This document shows positions 18,925 to 30,337 of a stretch of 64,000 nt of DNA, piece by piece. The notes beneath the pieces were generated by a model that ran no database searches, was not told the origin of the DNA, and worked only from the letters and a program-made list of their open reading frames with translations. Positions within the stretch are counted from its first letter, which is position 1, and every line of letters begins with the position of its first letter. Source of the DNA: Dendrolimus kikuchii (lineage: Eukaryota; Arthropoda; Insecta; Lepidoptera; Lasiocampidae). Location: assembly GCA_019925095.2 (NCBI GenBank), contig CM034405.1, positions 14,471,401-14,535,400 on the forward strand. The letters are read 5' to 3'. Made by a program: the position numbers and the translations under genes.

Positions 18925-19080
18925 ACTGAAAGAGCTTGGCAGCGATGTATAATACCCATTGTATTATGGGTAATATACACAGGAATACTCTGGAGCCGAT
19001 GCCAGGCATTCAGAAAATAGTAAATAACAGAAAATACATTTACGAAATTTACCATTCCAGCAATCGAGCCGATAAACGCT
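18925..19080 (-). mobile_element. SINE-2 fragment
   Basis: 'actctggagccgatgccagg' and 'atttacgaaatttaccattc' match SINE-2 read on the minus strand, up to the B-box region ('caatcgagcc'). Confidence 0.7.
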
Positions 19081-19875
19081 TAAATTAATCAACCAGCACA
19101 AAACTACTCAGCGAAAAACACGAACCGAGTAAAAAGGTTAAAAGCTAAACAATACAAAATTCTTCAACTGCGAAAGGAACTTGGCGTTAGAAGGCATCCG
19201 ACCGACACCTATCGGCTTGAGACTGCCCAAATACGTGAGAAATTCTTCTAGTTCATAAGGTTTATAGTGACTGTAATACTTTTGTATACAGGATAAAGGC
19301 AAGGTAGCCTGAAGGCACGCAACGACCTTCCACTCCAACAGATTGATATATGACTTTAACATGAAAGGAAACTCCCTTTTATGCTGCAATAAAAGTTGAC
19401 GGTCCATATTTTATGATTGTTGTCCTTGTTGACATTCACCTTTAAGTTATTGTGGTTTTATCAAAGCATTGTATACGACTATATATTGACGCTACTTTGA
19501 TAAATAGGTTCGCATAAACTTAAAAATATAGGAATATTTTTTGAAGTGAAACTTCTATATAGACCCCGTATTAGGATTTTTTCTGTCACGAAAAAGCGTT
19601 ACGGTCGCGTGAAGAGGCGGCATAATTTTAGAGTAGACTATGGATTTTTTTTTTGGTTCCGGATCGAATTCAGTTTTTTTGTTTGATAAAATAAAATATG
19701 TTTAAATAATAAAATGCATTCATTAAAATGTACCTAACCTAACCAAATCATAATTTGCAGTAAACCTGCGAAAAATCTAAATGTGTGCTGGAACACATAG
19801 TAGAAGTGAAACTTCAACGGACAAGTGACAAAACGATTCGCAATAAAATTTTAACTTGCAGTTTTATTGTGATAA
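19081..19875. other. amon intron, no gene recognised
   Basis: An 89-codon minus-strand open frame (19138-19407, 'YKPYELEEFLTYLGSLKPIG') has no recognised similarity. Not called as a gene. Confidence 0.5.
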
Positions 19876-19896
19876 ACTAGCTGTGCCCGCGACTTC
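19876..19896 (+). repeat. Family C repeat, left fragment split by RTE insertion
   Basis: 'actagctgtgcccgcgactt' is the usual start of family C. It continues on the far side of the RTE fragment at 21097. Confidence 0.75.
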
Positions 19897-21095
19897 ATCA
19901 TCATCCGAGTGTTAAATCCCGGTTGCGTTCGGAGCGATCACTTCGACGCCCAGGGTCCGCTTTCCTACTTTTTCTTCTCCACTTCGCGCGATCTTCGGCA
20001 TCCCTTGTATTGAGACCATTGGTACGCATGTCATCCTTCACAACGTCAAGCCAGCATTTCTTGGGCCTACCCCTTCGACCGAGACCTGGCGGAGGCGGCA
20101 TCGCTAGACATTTGTTCCCCACGTAACTAGCCGGTTTCCGTAAAACGTGGCCGTACTAGCGTAAGCGACTTTCCTTCAGTTTGTTTGGTATGTCACGGAC
20201 GTGAAGGCTGCCGCGGATGCGGGAGTTCCGGACGCGATCCTTTCGCGTGATTCCACACATCCACCGAAGCATATTCATTTCCGTGACACGCAGCTCCTGC
20301 TTGTGTCGCTCAAGCACAGGCCACGCTTCACTGCCATATAAAAGAACAGGTCTAATAATGGATTTGTAGACCTATCCTTTTAACTTAAACGGCATTTTGG
20401 GGTCGCAAATGACACCTGTCACCTCACGCCACTTGGCCCAAGCTGCTGATATTCTGGCCTTGACGTCATGGTCGATGTCCCCGGACGCGCTTAGTACAGA
20501 TCCCAGGTACTTAAACTGGTCCGTGCGCTCGGCCGTGTCTTCGCCTATACGCACGGATGTGGGATCTGTAATGTTGTTGCAAGCCAAGTACTCCGTCTAC
20601 GCCACACTTAGTTTTAGACCGCCGTTCACAAGCGACTCCTTCCACGCATTCACACGTCGCACCAGGCGCGCTCTGCCCGCATCTGCCAGCGCGATGTCAT
20701 CCGCATACATGAGCAACCATGGTGGTTGCTCATGTCAGTCTCTGATGCTGTTTGACACTTCGTCTAGTATCACGCTGAACAGAAACGGACTGAGAACAGA
20801 TCCCTGGTGCACTCCGACTATTATAGGGAATGGTGTAGTGTCACCAACAGCGGTCCGAACTATGGAATCGGACTCACGGTACATGTCTCGAATAATGTCA
20901 ATATAGGTTTCAGGCACCCCTTTGGACCTCAGTGCCCGCCAGATCATCACGCGAGGAACACAGTCGAATGCCTTTTGCAGATCCAGAAACAGGAAATGCA
21001 GAGGCGTATTCTTCGTCCTGTATTTCTCAATGATGATCCTTATGGCAAAAACAGGGTCCATGGTACCATGTCCAGGGCGAAACCCATATTGACAC
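19897..21095 (-). pseudogene. RTE-clade LINE ORF2 fragment
   Basis: On the minus strand: 'QYGFRPGHGTMDPVFAIRII', 'FLDLQKAFDCVPR' (catalytic Asp), 'GVHQGSVLSPFLFSVILDE', 'PPWLLMYADDIALADAGRAR' (active site), then 'DQFKYLGSVLSASGDIDHDV' and 'GRRGRPKKCWLDVVKDDMRT'. At least two stops and one frame change interrupt it ('SIRD*HEQ', 'KG*VYKS'). The 5' half with the endonuclease is absent (5' truncation). It ends in a (GAT)n tail, as RTE elements do. Confidence 0.92.
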
Positions 21096-21096
21096 G

Positions 21097-21420
21097 TGCC
21101 CGCGAATTCGTTCGCGTGTAATTACTTTTCGCGGAACCTTAATTTTAAAAATGACTCCTTATAACATCAGCTATCTGCTAGTGAAAGTCCCGTCAAAATC
21201 AATCCAGTCGTTTTAGAGATTAACTGGAAAAATTATTTTAATTTTTTTCGTGGAACCCTAAAAAAAGTAGCCTAAGTTACTTCTTATAATATCAGCTATT
21301 TGCCAGTCAGAGTCCCGTCAAAATCGGTTCAGCCGTTTCAGGGATTATCCGGAACATTCAGGCATATTTTTTTTGACATTACAAACAGAAACTTCAATTT
21401 TATTTATCTCTATGTATATA
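21097..21420 (+). repeat. Family C repeat, right part
   Basis: Resumes with 'tgcccgcgaattcgttcgcg', a near copy of the last bases before the insertion. It has two 'cccgtcaaaatc' units, each followed by an 'atccagtcgttt' or 'ttcagccgtttc' motif. Confidence 0.75.
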
Positions 21421-21424
21421 TATA

Positions 21425-21595
21425 GCTTCAATCGATATGCCAACAGCAGCACCGCCTACCGGGTCCAATTGTAAACCAACTTAGAAACCTTTGGCTCATG
21501 CACAACAACTTTGCTAAAGATCATCACATCAAATATATAGTTTACGATTCTATAAAGGTCATACAGACAAACGTTCATTTTTATATATAAAGAAG
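21425..21595 (+). repeat. Family Q repeat fragment
   Basis: 'caccgcctaccgggtccaat' and the end 'atttttatatataaagaaga'. The middle, 'ggctcatgcacaacaacttt', is shared with 44035-44239 on the other strand. Confidence 0.7.
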
Positions 21596-21800
21596 ACTAG
21601 CTAATACCCGCCCGCTTCGCGTGCCGTAAAATCCGTTCTTAGCTGACCTTTAACTTGGCAAAAGGAAGGTCCATGCCAAATTTTAAGTCTATAGGTATTA
21701 TATTTCCTGAGATATCGTGATGAGTCACTATATACGTGGATTTCAATTATACATAATTATGTATATGTATATATAGATAACATGTATGTATGGAACATTA
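21596..21800 (+). repeat. Family C-like repeat fragment
   Basis: Begins 'actagctaatacccgcccgc'. Its end is unclear. Confidence 0.55.
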
Positions 21801-21967
21801 CTAAAATGAAGGTACCTACTTTCTATATTTAACTGTTATGAACATTAAACGATCACTTTATTCACTATTTAATTCCATTTTCGTATTTAATTATCTACCT
21901 ATATTATTTTATGCATAACAGTAAATCTACACTGAATAATTCCTTTATACCAAAACAATAAACAATC

Positions 21968-22378
21968 ATGGAGCACGATACACATAATTTATCGTTTAAT
22001 CATGCCGTCCTGGATTTATATTACCTTGGTAAAAAACCAGTGACAATTTATTGTTTCAAAAGCACAATAAAAATTCGTTTAATTAATATGGATGACAAAA
22101 ACAAATATGACAAATTAACGTTTGATAAAATTCCATTCATTTATATTCTATGCAGTAATAAAAACAGATGGAAAGGTTGTAGAGTGCTTTTTGTAATTTC
22201 GAATTCTGTGGCCTATGATCATAACGTAGTCCCTAAAATTTTCTCGACGTCACAAGTTCTAAAGTCATGGGCATCTATAGCAAGCTCTTATAACGCTCCT
22301 AATACACTCTTCAGGGGATTAAAGACCTTCGTAGTGCTTTGGACAACAGATCAGTATGGCAATGTTAGCCAGTCTTAG
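21968..22378 (+). CDS. Unassigned 136-codon open reading frame
   Basis: ATG to TAG, uninterrupted, in AT-rich DNA inside an amon intron and on the opposite strand. The protein is mixed hydrophobic/basic, with no signal peptide, membrane segment or motif that I recognise: 'HAVLDLYYLGKKPVTIYCFK', later 'WKGCRVLFVISNSVAYDHNV'. It is not low complexity. Immediately downstream lie a tandem duplication and inverted repeats (22380-22640), so it may be a fragment of an unrecognised transposable element. No promoter or splice context seen; a chance ORF is possible. Confidence 0.35.
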   Translation: MEHDTHNLSFNHAVLDLYYLGKKPVTIYCFKSTIKIRLINMDDKNKYDKLTFDKIPFIYILCSNKNRWKGCRVLFVISNSVAYDHNVVPKIFSTSQVLKSWASIASSYNAPNTLFRGLKTFVVLWTTDQYGNVSQS

Positions 22379-22434
22379 CACCTTACCGATACTAATATTT
22401 ACTACAAACAAAAATCGACGTCGCATACATAAAA

Positions 22435-22640
22435 CGCTACATACCTACCCAAATTACGCCGTAATACAAGTACTATACACAAACTTAGCGTAGCGTGTAC
22501 TACAACATAATGATACTATCAACCCAAATTACGCCGTCATACAAGTACTATATACAAAACTGACTTAGCGTAGCGTACACAAAACGGAACTATCTACTCA
22601 AAATAAGCGAAATCGATTTTTGTGTATATAGTACTTATAG
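22435..22640. repeat. Tandem duplication with inverted copy
   Basis: 'acccaaattacgccgtaata' to 'acttagcgtagcgt' (22447-22500) is repeated at 22521-22578 with few changes. An inverted piece ('tttgtgtatatagtacttat') follows near 22619. Confidence 0.75.
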
Positions 22641-22649
22641 AGTTAGAGT

Positions 22650-23116
22650 CAATAGGTGAAACACGTTTCTTTTTTAATTTTCTTTATTGAATCGGTTTAT
22701 CATTTACGTTATTGTAATAAATGGTCACTACCTATGTCTTATATCCATAATTTGAAATTGTTTTTTATTCCTCAGACAAAATCAATCATCTAACAGTAAT
22801 TCATATATTTTATCATTCCCTAATTCAACCGCCTCATGATTAATTTTGCGACAGAAATTAGCTTATTTGCTTCACCAGGATAAAATCCATGTCCTTGCTA
22901 AACTTAATAAAGATCTACTTAAACGTTGAGTTGTGAAAAGGTAACAGTTATTTACACACTTATTGCATTAGTATGGATTAGAATACTTCAATGATAACTA
23001 ATGCCTGTTTTTGCGTATTAAATGGCAACTACATTACATGTTACATAACATGCCAATTGTATCAACATACTGTCCTAAAGAGCAGAGATATTGTGACATA
23101 CTATTGCAAAACTTAC
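22650..23116. other. amon intron, no feature recognised
   Basis: AT-rich; ends at the donor of the exon at 23117. Confidence 0.55.
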
Positions 23117-23205
23117 CAGCAACTTTGGAATGATAAGCGACACCAACTCCGCAGACTCCGTTGTCTCGCGCCGCTGCAACTTCCCCGGCGCATCTCGTGC
23201 CATGG
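23117..23205 (-). CDS. amon: amon exon with catalytic His
   Basis: 89-bp exon, entered in phase 2 (completing Ser), left in phase 1 at 'GCT G|GTAAGT'. It encodes '(S)[16 protein letters not shown]' and '[10 protein letters not shown](G)'. The His of HGTRCAGEV is the catalytic-triad His of subtilisin/kexin proteases (family knowledge). Residue 25 of the segment is His (VAYHSKVAG), where relatives mostly have Asn or Asp; this is probably a lineage variant. A family Q repeat begins only 33 bp upstream of the 3' splice site, leaving little room for a native branch point. Confidence 0.96.
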
Positions 23206-23238
23206 CTGCCAAAACAAAGCAAACGATTCATATAAGAA

Positions 23239-23452
23239 ACTAGCTGTCCCGGCAGACGTTGTTCTGCCCTGAATAAATAAAATTTAGAACCCGATTGCAG
23301 CGCCACCTACCGGGTCCAATTGTGAATCTAAACCATCCTCGAATCCACTTGAACACACACAAAAAAAATCATTCAAATCGGTCCAGCCGTTTAGGACGAG
23401 TTCACTGTCAACACACGTATAGAAGAATTATATATATAAAGATAAGCATAAT
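23239..23452 (+). repeat. Family Q repeat
   Basis: Begins 'actagctgtcccggcagacg', contains 'cacctaccgggtccaattgt' and 'aatcggtccagccgtttagg', and ends 'ttatatatataaagat'. Its start lies 33 bp from the amon 3' splice site. Confidence 0.8.
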
Positions 23453-23479
23453 TAGTTATTAACTTGGATCTTAACATTT

Positions 23480-23870
23480 AAGGAGGAGAATATAAGCTGT
23501 TTGTGGCTGAAAGAAAGGTAGTAAGAAATATCCTGGTCCGACCTTGGAAGCGATGGCAACTGGTGGATTTGAAAAATTTCCTAAATCGAAGAGATGGTGA
23601 ATGGGCCCAACATCATAGGCGAGAGCAAGACACATCGCTTGAGCTGGCTGGACCATCTACTCGTACATAGAATAGGGAGGATTGTACGGTGAAAAGAGTC
23701 TATCTGGGCTGACCAACGAGACGGCGGCCAGTTTTGGTCGCTAAGAGGTTTCAAATGTATAGCTAGCAGGAGACAGCACTGAACAGTGTGTGATTGGGAG
23801 TGGGGTATTCTCATTTCAGAGACCAGGACTCATTTTGGGTCGTTGAGCCGTAGCATTTGTTTTTTTAGTT
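23480..23870 (+). pseudogene. LINE C-terminal relic
   Basis: Broken frames on the plus strand include pieces like 'ESIWADQRDGG' and end 'ETRTHFGS', resembling the closing segment of insect non-LTR ORF2 proteins ('AKTHFGL'). Heavily decayed. Confidence 0.5.
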
Positions 23871-23999
23871 AAATATTATCATAGAAGAAGATTACTACTT
23901 AAAGAATAACAATCGCCCTGCCAAAATGCAATTCATAACACACTTTGCAATCACAATTGGTACATACCACCAATCCATTCTTGTTTTTATAGAAAATCT

Positions 24000-24240
24000 T
24001 AATTGAACTTTAGACATTTAGACATAGATTCTCAGTCAGACCAAAAATCATTATGTTTTCATTCACACAATCCATCTTTCTCTTTTTTGGCCTACCTTTA
24101 CAATTGTACCTTCAATCTTTCAATTTACCATTCTTTTTGTCAATACACGCCCAGTTGCCCATAATACCTTAGTCTTCTTCGTCTCAGTTTTTCAATATTA
24201 GTATTTCAAATTAGCCCCGTGATATTGCTAACAAAGGCCT
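24000..24240 (-). pseudogene. LINE ORF2 C-terminal relic
   Basis: Minus-strand text matches the relics at 35213-35590 and 37013-37445 ('ggcctacctttacaattgta', 'aatcattatgttttcattca'). Worn beyond a clean frame. Confidence 0.55.
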
Positions 24241-24892
24241 AAAGTTAATACCTGATAGAATATATTCGTCAAATGAGCTCTTCTTCACTTAAATTCACCA
24301 CTTCCCAACGATTTCTATATTCCTTTATTCAGGTTTATATTTCGGTAAATGGATAGGTACCTTAATAGATTTAGTTAGGAAGTTTTAATGAAACGAACAG
24401 TTGAAGTCTAAGGGTTTTGCGGTTGACAGTCCTATAACATGTAACCCACTAACCGCGAGGGTCGATGCCTAAAACATTGTTTAAATTTGTAATTATTAAG
24501 AAGCTTCAGTTTTAAATTAGAAATATTAATGACCTGAATTGTAGAGCATGAATTGTAAGCAAAGAACTACTAATTAGAAAAACAATAAAAAATTATTCTA
24601 AAGTTTTAAGGATAAAAGTCGGGGTAATTAAATTCATACATTTGGAGTATTTAATTAAATTCAATATATTGTCATGTCCCTTAACACCTATTTGGTAATC
24701 TTTCTATCTAGGTATAAATCTTCGGTTCACATAAATAAAGAATATTAGAGAGAAAATTGTATTTTTACTATATAAATTTCTCATTAATGCTAAAATAATA
24801 AGAAACAGCAAAAAGTACAAGATATTCCATCAAAATTTAGTGCTAAGGATTTGTAATTTAATAGGTTAATATATTAACATATAAATATATAA
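24241..24892. other. amon intron, no gene recognised
   Basis: AT-rich; nothing assignable. Confidence 0.55.
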
Positions 24893-25190
24893 TATAATAA
24901 CAGCCCATAAATGTCCCACTGCTGGGCTCGGGCCTCCCATTATAGGAGGAACAGACAGTACACACCACGCTTGTCCAAGGCGGCTTGGCAGGTTTGCCAC
25001 ATTGGTTATCTCGATGTGCAGGTTGCCTAACGACGTTTTCCTTCACCGATGTTAGCACGTGGTAATTGTAACAATATGCACATTCGGTCCGAAAACTGCC
25101 GAAGTGGTGCATGCGTTCCGTCCAGGATCGAAGCAGCGCCCTTTGAGTTTGGGACGCGTGCGCTAGCCATTACGCTACCACGACTTTTAC
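24893..25190 (-). mobile_element. SINE-1, full length
   Basis: Minus strand: tRNA-like head 'gtcgtggtagcgtaatggct', B box 'cttcgatcc', body 'cacatcgagataaccaatgt', tail 'cccagcagtgggacatttat' then 'gggctgttattat'. The best-preserved copy in the window. Confidence 0.88.
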
Positions 25191-25823
25191 GCTATTTATA
25201 TAACATACACATTTATATTTTCGCAGAAAGGTCAACATGGAAATACTAAAAGTAAATGAGAATTATATCACTAACATGCTACGCCAAAGAGCCTTTTCAG
25301 AATATTTTTTCCTCGTCAAACATTCATGCTTGAAATGAAGGTTCATTTAGAAAATATATAAGATAATAAAAATGTATATATACGTCAGTCAAGTGCCTTT
25401 CAAAGTTTTTATCCGTTATATTTTTGAATAAAATGTATTCCAGAAAAACCTATACATTATTTTTACTTAGACAGTTTTTTGGTACATCACACACAATTTT
25501 TGCGATCAATTACACTTTTAAATGATGTTTAAATTAGTCGACTTAAATTCCTTAAGTCTAAATTTAGATATTAACGTATAAAATGTTTTACATTAACCAT
25601 CTAACCACATAATTACACTAAAATTATATCCAAAAATTAATCACGAAAGTAAAAATAAGGTATATACATGCGTATCCGAATAACAAGTAACTTTTAGCCA
25701 GTAAGTGGCTAGCAGTGAGAGTCTGCAAAGATTAGTATCTAGATATTGTAACCTCTTATACGCCTTATTCATGATAGTTATATGAGGTATAGAAGCTCGT
25801 TAAAAAGTATTATTCCTAATTGC
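25191..25823. other. amon intron, no gene recognised
   Basis: AT-rich; nothing assignable. Confidence 0.55.
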
Positions 25824-25946
25824 TTTTTTTTTATTGCAAGAGTTCAGCAGACAGGCAGACGGCCCACTTGATGGAAAGCGGTTACCATCGCCTATGGACA
25901 TTTGCAACACCAAAGGTGCTACAAATGCGCTGCTGCTCTCTTAAAA
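25824..25946 (-). mobile_element. Family P retroposon, 5'-truncated
   Basis: Only about the last 120 bp, ending (minus strand) 'tgctgaactcttgcaataaa' plus poly(A). A typical 5' truncation. Confidence 0.85.
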
Positions 25947-27084
25947 TCTCTTGCTTCTAATATGCGATTATGAATAGTAATAATACTGTCGGAATTAGGG
26001 GTAAATCTAAAGTATTGTAATGAACTTCCCTGTCACTTATTTGACAGGTCAAGATCACAGATGTAGCACAGAAGGCTTACTTAATAGAAATTGTTGAAAT
26101 AAGTACACGCAGAATGTTCGTACAAGTACATACAAGATATCGATTATGATCAGCAATGCCTTTCGGCACTTTGATCATTCACGGATATTCTTCAATTATT
26201 ACAATTCTGTATGATAGTTTGACGGTATATTTAATTTTTTTTAAAGAATTAATTGCTTACAGGCATTAAGTGAAATTGGTCGCTTAAAAGATTTGAATAA
26301 GCGAAATAAGTTTGGAAAAATAAAACAGCAGTACTGGTATTCAAACGGCAGACCGAGATTAGCATATAAGTATCATCAGTAAGTGCATGTAAACAGGTAA
26401 TAATGCATAATTTAAGTTATTGCACAAATTTACCATTCTGCATATTCTATGACTAGATTTTCCATTCAAAACCAGAATGCTTTAAAACTTTTGACACTTT
26501 GAACGTTGAATTCATCAACTTTTAGATACCTATCGAAGAGTAAATTAACGAACGGCTAAGAATCTAAAGTTTCTCATTTATTTATCGGAGAGGACAAGTT
26601 TTAATTAACATTGAAGTTTATTAAGGCTAAACCTTCAGAGGTATTTTCGTGTTAATAGCAAATAAAAACTTTACTATATTTAATTACCCTGTTGTTATCT
26701 ATACTCTTTTGTAGAATATACTTTTGCGTTTGAATTGTATCGATTATTCACAACATATTTTTGAAAGTTTTTGTTACGAAAAATATCAGGGATTTTCTCA
26801 GATTAGGTGATGTACACTGTAAAAATACTAAAAATTAAAATAAAATAAAAGCTCCATAAGGCTTACAATAGTTTCGTGGGGCAAAGTATAATGCTCTTCA
26901 ACAAATTCCCAGTAAACGTTCAAGAGCTTTTAGTAAACAAGTTTAAAAAGTTAGTAAAGCAATGTTTGTGCGAGAAAGCTTGTTTATACTACTAAAGACT
27001 AGAGTTTACCCTGCGGGTCAAACTCTTGTGCGTAGCTCTTGTTTAAAAAGCAGGCATTAATACAGGCTACATTGTATTAAATTT
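25947..27084. other. amon intron, no gene recognised
   Basis: AT-rich; nothing assignable. Confidence 0.55.
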
Positions 27085-27690
27085 TTATGTTACTGCTATT
27101 TTCCCCGGACGATTGACTTCATTTTATATTTTAAAGTATCGCATCTCCCGGGATGTAAAGTATCTATGCCCATTTTCGGTATTAAAACTACATAAAATTA
27201 CACCAAACTGATAAAAATGACCAAATCTACCAAAATGACCAAATCGACCAAAATGTCCAAAATGTCCAAAATGGTCAAAATGTCCAAAGACCAAAATAAC
27301 AAAAATGACTAAAATGGCAAATCCCAAAAAACCAAAACCTAACCCAATTTCTGGGATAACCTTTACATAAATCTGTCTAATTATCCGGGATGAAAAGTAT
27401 CCTTGTCCACCCTCGGTATTAAAATTACATATATACCGAATTTAAGCCAAATCGGTCCAATATTCTTTCCGTAAAAGCATAACAAACAGAGAGACAAATA
27501 TATTTTATCCCGGAACCTATCCCATTTTTCGGGTTAAAAGGTATCCTATGTTCATCCTCGGCGTCGAAAATATATATATACTGAGTTTCAGCCAAATCGG
27601 TCTAGTAGTTTTTCCGTGAAAACGGAACAGACAGACGGACAGAGAGACAGACAGACAAGAGTTACTTTCGCATTTATAATATTAAATAGG
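27085..27690 (+). repeat. Family C-like repeat with internal duplication
   Basis: Three 'cgggatgtaaagtatc' or 'cgggttaaaaggtatcc' units, each followed by a 'cctcggtattaaaa'-like phrase. Two are followed by 'aaatcggtccaat' or 'aaatcggtctagt'. The end is 'gcatttataatattaaatag'. Confidence 0.7.
27210..27330 (+). repeat. Minisatellite, unit about 9-12 bp
   Basis: About ten imperfect copies of 'aaaatg(t/a)cc' inside the family C-like repeat. On the minus strand it gives a meaningless Phe-Gly-His repeat. Confidence 0.85.
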
Positions 27691-27830
27691 GATTTGCTAG
27701 ACGACTGCGCCGAATGGGAATTATATGATCGCTACAAAGCTCTTTCAGTGATTATTTATAAAAATTACATTATCAAACCTTGTACCAAAAGACATATAAT
27801 AATAATTATGAAATAAAGAAATATTGCTGT

Positions 27831-27960
27831 GGAGTTTCTTGCGCCGCGTCTTGTCCTTTCTATCTAAGTAAAATTACTTTGAAAGCTATGGTAGACTCAT
27901 GACTTCAATAAGTAATTTGTAGGAGTCCCTTATATAAACAAACGGAATCCGTACAACAAA
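27831..27960 (+). mobile_element. Retroposon tail with degenerate module M
   Basis: 'ttgctgtggagtttcttgcg' followed by 'actttgaaagctatggtaga', parallel to 18725-18840 on the other strand. Confidence 0.6.
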
Positions 27961-27974
27961 ACATTTTATCTGAT

Positions 27975-28460
27975 GTAATTAGGGGCGTTAACATAGTGAA
28001 TGTGAAAGAAGCATGAAAGTAGGATAAACGCCATTGAAATGAGAGCTTTGAGAAATATATGTAAGGTTAACGTAACTGATATGATAAGGAACAGCGTCGT
28101 GATAAGGGAACATTGTGGATTGTAAGAGGCTGTAATGACATGAGTTGAAAAAGGAATGTTAAGGTGGTTTGGGCATATAAAGCGAATGAATGAAAGCAGA
28201 ATCACAAAACAAGTATATGACAGCATTGTGATTGGTAGAGTCGGTGCCGGTCGACCGCGAAGTACTCACCATGATCAAATTGAAGATATTTTGAGTAAAG
28301 GTCATGCGAAAAGTACTTTAAATAAGCTTGTATGTATGAAGAGATTAATAAAAGTTGATGAAGCGAAGTGTTTATCAGGACCGTAGCCGGTGGGCATCGC
28401 CGTCACTATGTTAAGCTCCTTCATGACCTAACCATGTTGTTCTAGACCTACATCAAAAAA
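27975..28460 (+). pseudogene. LINE ORF2 C-terminal relic
   Basis: Frame from about 28020: 'EMRALRNICKVNVTDMIRNS', then two stops. 'MLRWFGHIKRMNESRITKQV' and 'GAGRPRSTHHDQIEDILSKG' follow, ending near 'RLIKVDEAKCLSGP'. This is the conserved C-terminus of a lepidopteran non-LTR element. The last 76 codons are open. Confidence 0.82.
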
Positions 28461-30337
28461 AGGAGGAGGTTCGTTTTCGTCGTGTAAATACTTTTTATGT
28501 GTGTGTTCAGTCATAACTTTTTTGTTCCTGAATTGATTTTTATAAATCTTTTTGAGTTGGATATATTTCAGCTTCAGGATAGTTTTCATTGTTATTGGAT
28601 AACATGTACTTACGTAACTTAAAAGTGAAAAACAAAATTAAAAAAATATAGTAGCTTTTATGTTTTACTTTGCACCGATTTCAAGATGTAGAAAATATTT
28701 ATTTTTTGCTTTTTAATTACTCTTGAGTTTGGTTTCTTTTCTGCTAGAAAAAAATTACAAACACTATATGCGTCAAATTTTATACAAGGCTTCTCAAATT
28801 GCGTGTACCAGCAATATAAAATGCAAATAGTGTTTATCAGCAATACAAAATTTATTTTACAGAATCATCAGTACAATCCGATAAGCTGACATTTAGAATA
28901 ACAATAATTTGACCTGACTCCGTAACAAATATTCGAAACAATGGATACCTTTCGTCCTTTACCGTTTGTTTAAGCGCACGATGTTGAATGTCAAGGTTGT
29001 AGGATAATATATTAGATCTATAATCAGGCACAATACTCGGCATCTCTTTAGTAGTAAAACGTCAAAGGCCCATTGTGTACTTGTACCTATGTGTGAGCAT
29101 AAAACTCGAAAAGTAGTCAATGGATTAATTTTTCAAATAATAACTAATAGCCACGATTTTGAGTCCAGAAGAACATAAAGTTGTATTGAGCCAGCAGTGG
29201 CAGCAATGGCGGCCGACAAAGACAGCAGACTGGGCCTGGAGGCATTATGTTAGAGTGTTACAGAACACGTAGAATTTATCAGACTATTTCATTTAAATTA
29301 TTACGCGGAGATTTGGGCGTTTATAAAAACGGTAAAACATTTGATAAAAGCCAGATTAAATAAAAATGGTAGTAATACACGTAGGTTGCATTGAGTCTAA
29401 AAATATAGCGTCTGTGGTTCTATATAATTCTTTACTGTGCGTGGAGTAACAAACTTGCCTACTTAATATTTTTACAACTATACTTGATTTATAGTACTCG
29501 ACCAGAAAAAATAATAATAAAGAAAATAAAGCTTTCTGCGAAATCGTAAAACTTTACGAGCCCTTAATTAAATTGTGACTAAATCTTATTATTCTCAAAA
29601 GTTTCTTGAGATTTTATTGTAGGTACTTTCGTTAGTTGTAAGATGTTCTTGAACAATAACTTAAATTCCGAACAATAATTTTGAAAACGATTTGCTTTAA
29701 CAAAGCATTTCGGCATTTAAAGTGAATTAATTATAAAGACGTATTCATCGAATTTACTCAATTAAAATATTATTCACAATCTCCTCTTTTATTCTAAAGA
29801 ATATTAAAAGAAAAAAACAATTAAATACAAAAACAAAACTATAGTATGAAAAATAGACTTAAATTAAAAACTAGAACTAAATGAAAAAATCACAATCTAA
29901 TATTGTACTTTATAAATCTCAAGCAAGTTAAATTAAATATAATCATAGCAGATAAATACTAGAGAGTAACAATCAACCAGCAAAATATAGCTGTTAAAAG
30001 CTTCTGAATCATGCTTAGGTACCTACTTTTAATGTACATTCTAAATTTAACACAACATTAAACAAAGGCGCTTTCCGCGTCTCTATGTCTGTATATCCAC
30101 TAACTCCTCCTAAACGTATTTTCAAACAGTTTTTACTATCAGTTAGATAACTTGTCATGGAAGGTTTATATATATTAACTTATGTCCGCGGCATTGCTCG
30201 CGATACATAAAAACCTAATTAAGTTTTTACGTAAGTAAAATAATAAGCGCGGCATAGTCGCTGTGAAAACTTAAGTTGCTTGTATAGTTATAAAAAAATT
30301 CATTTCAGTAGACTATTTTTCGAGTTCATATATACAT
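28461..30337. other. amon intron, no gene recognised
   Basis: 1.9 kb of AT-rich DNA with short chance frames only. Confidence 0.55.

Noticed and set aside
20397..20906. 169-codon plus-strand ORF
   Set aside because: Antisense shadow of the RTE relic, whose minus-strand translation has clear RT motifs.
24893..25190. tRNA gene
   Set aside because: A and B boxes are present, but the rest is the shared SINE-1 body and tail. The same holds for 12790-13045, 17045-17275 and 31223-31463.
27124..27327. Phe-Gly-His repeat protein
   Set aside because: Translation of a minisatellite; no conserved context.
27210..27330. CRISPR-like array
   Set aside because: Units are about 9-12 bp, contiguous and without unique spacers; the genome is eukaryotic.
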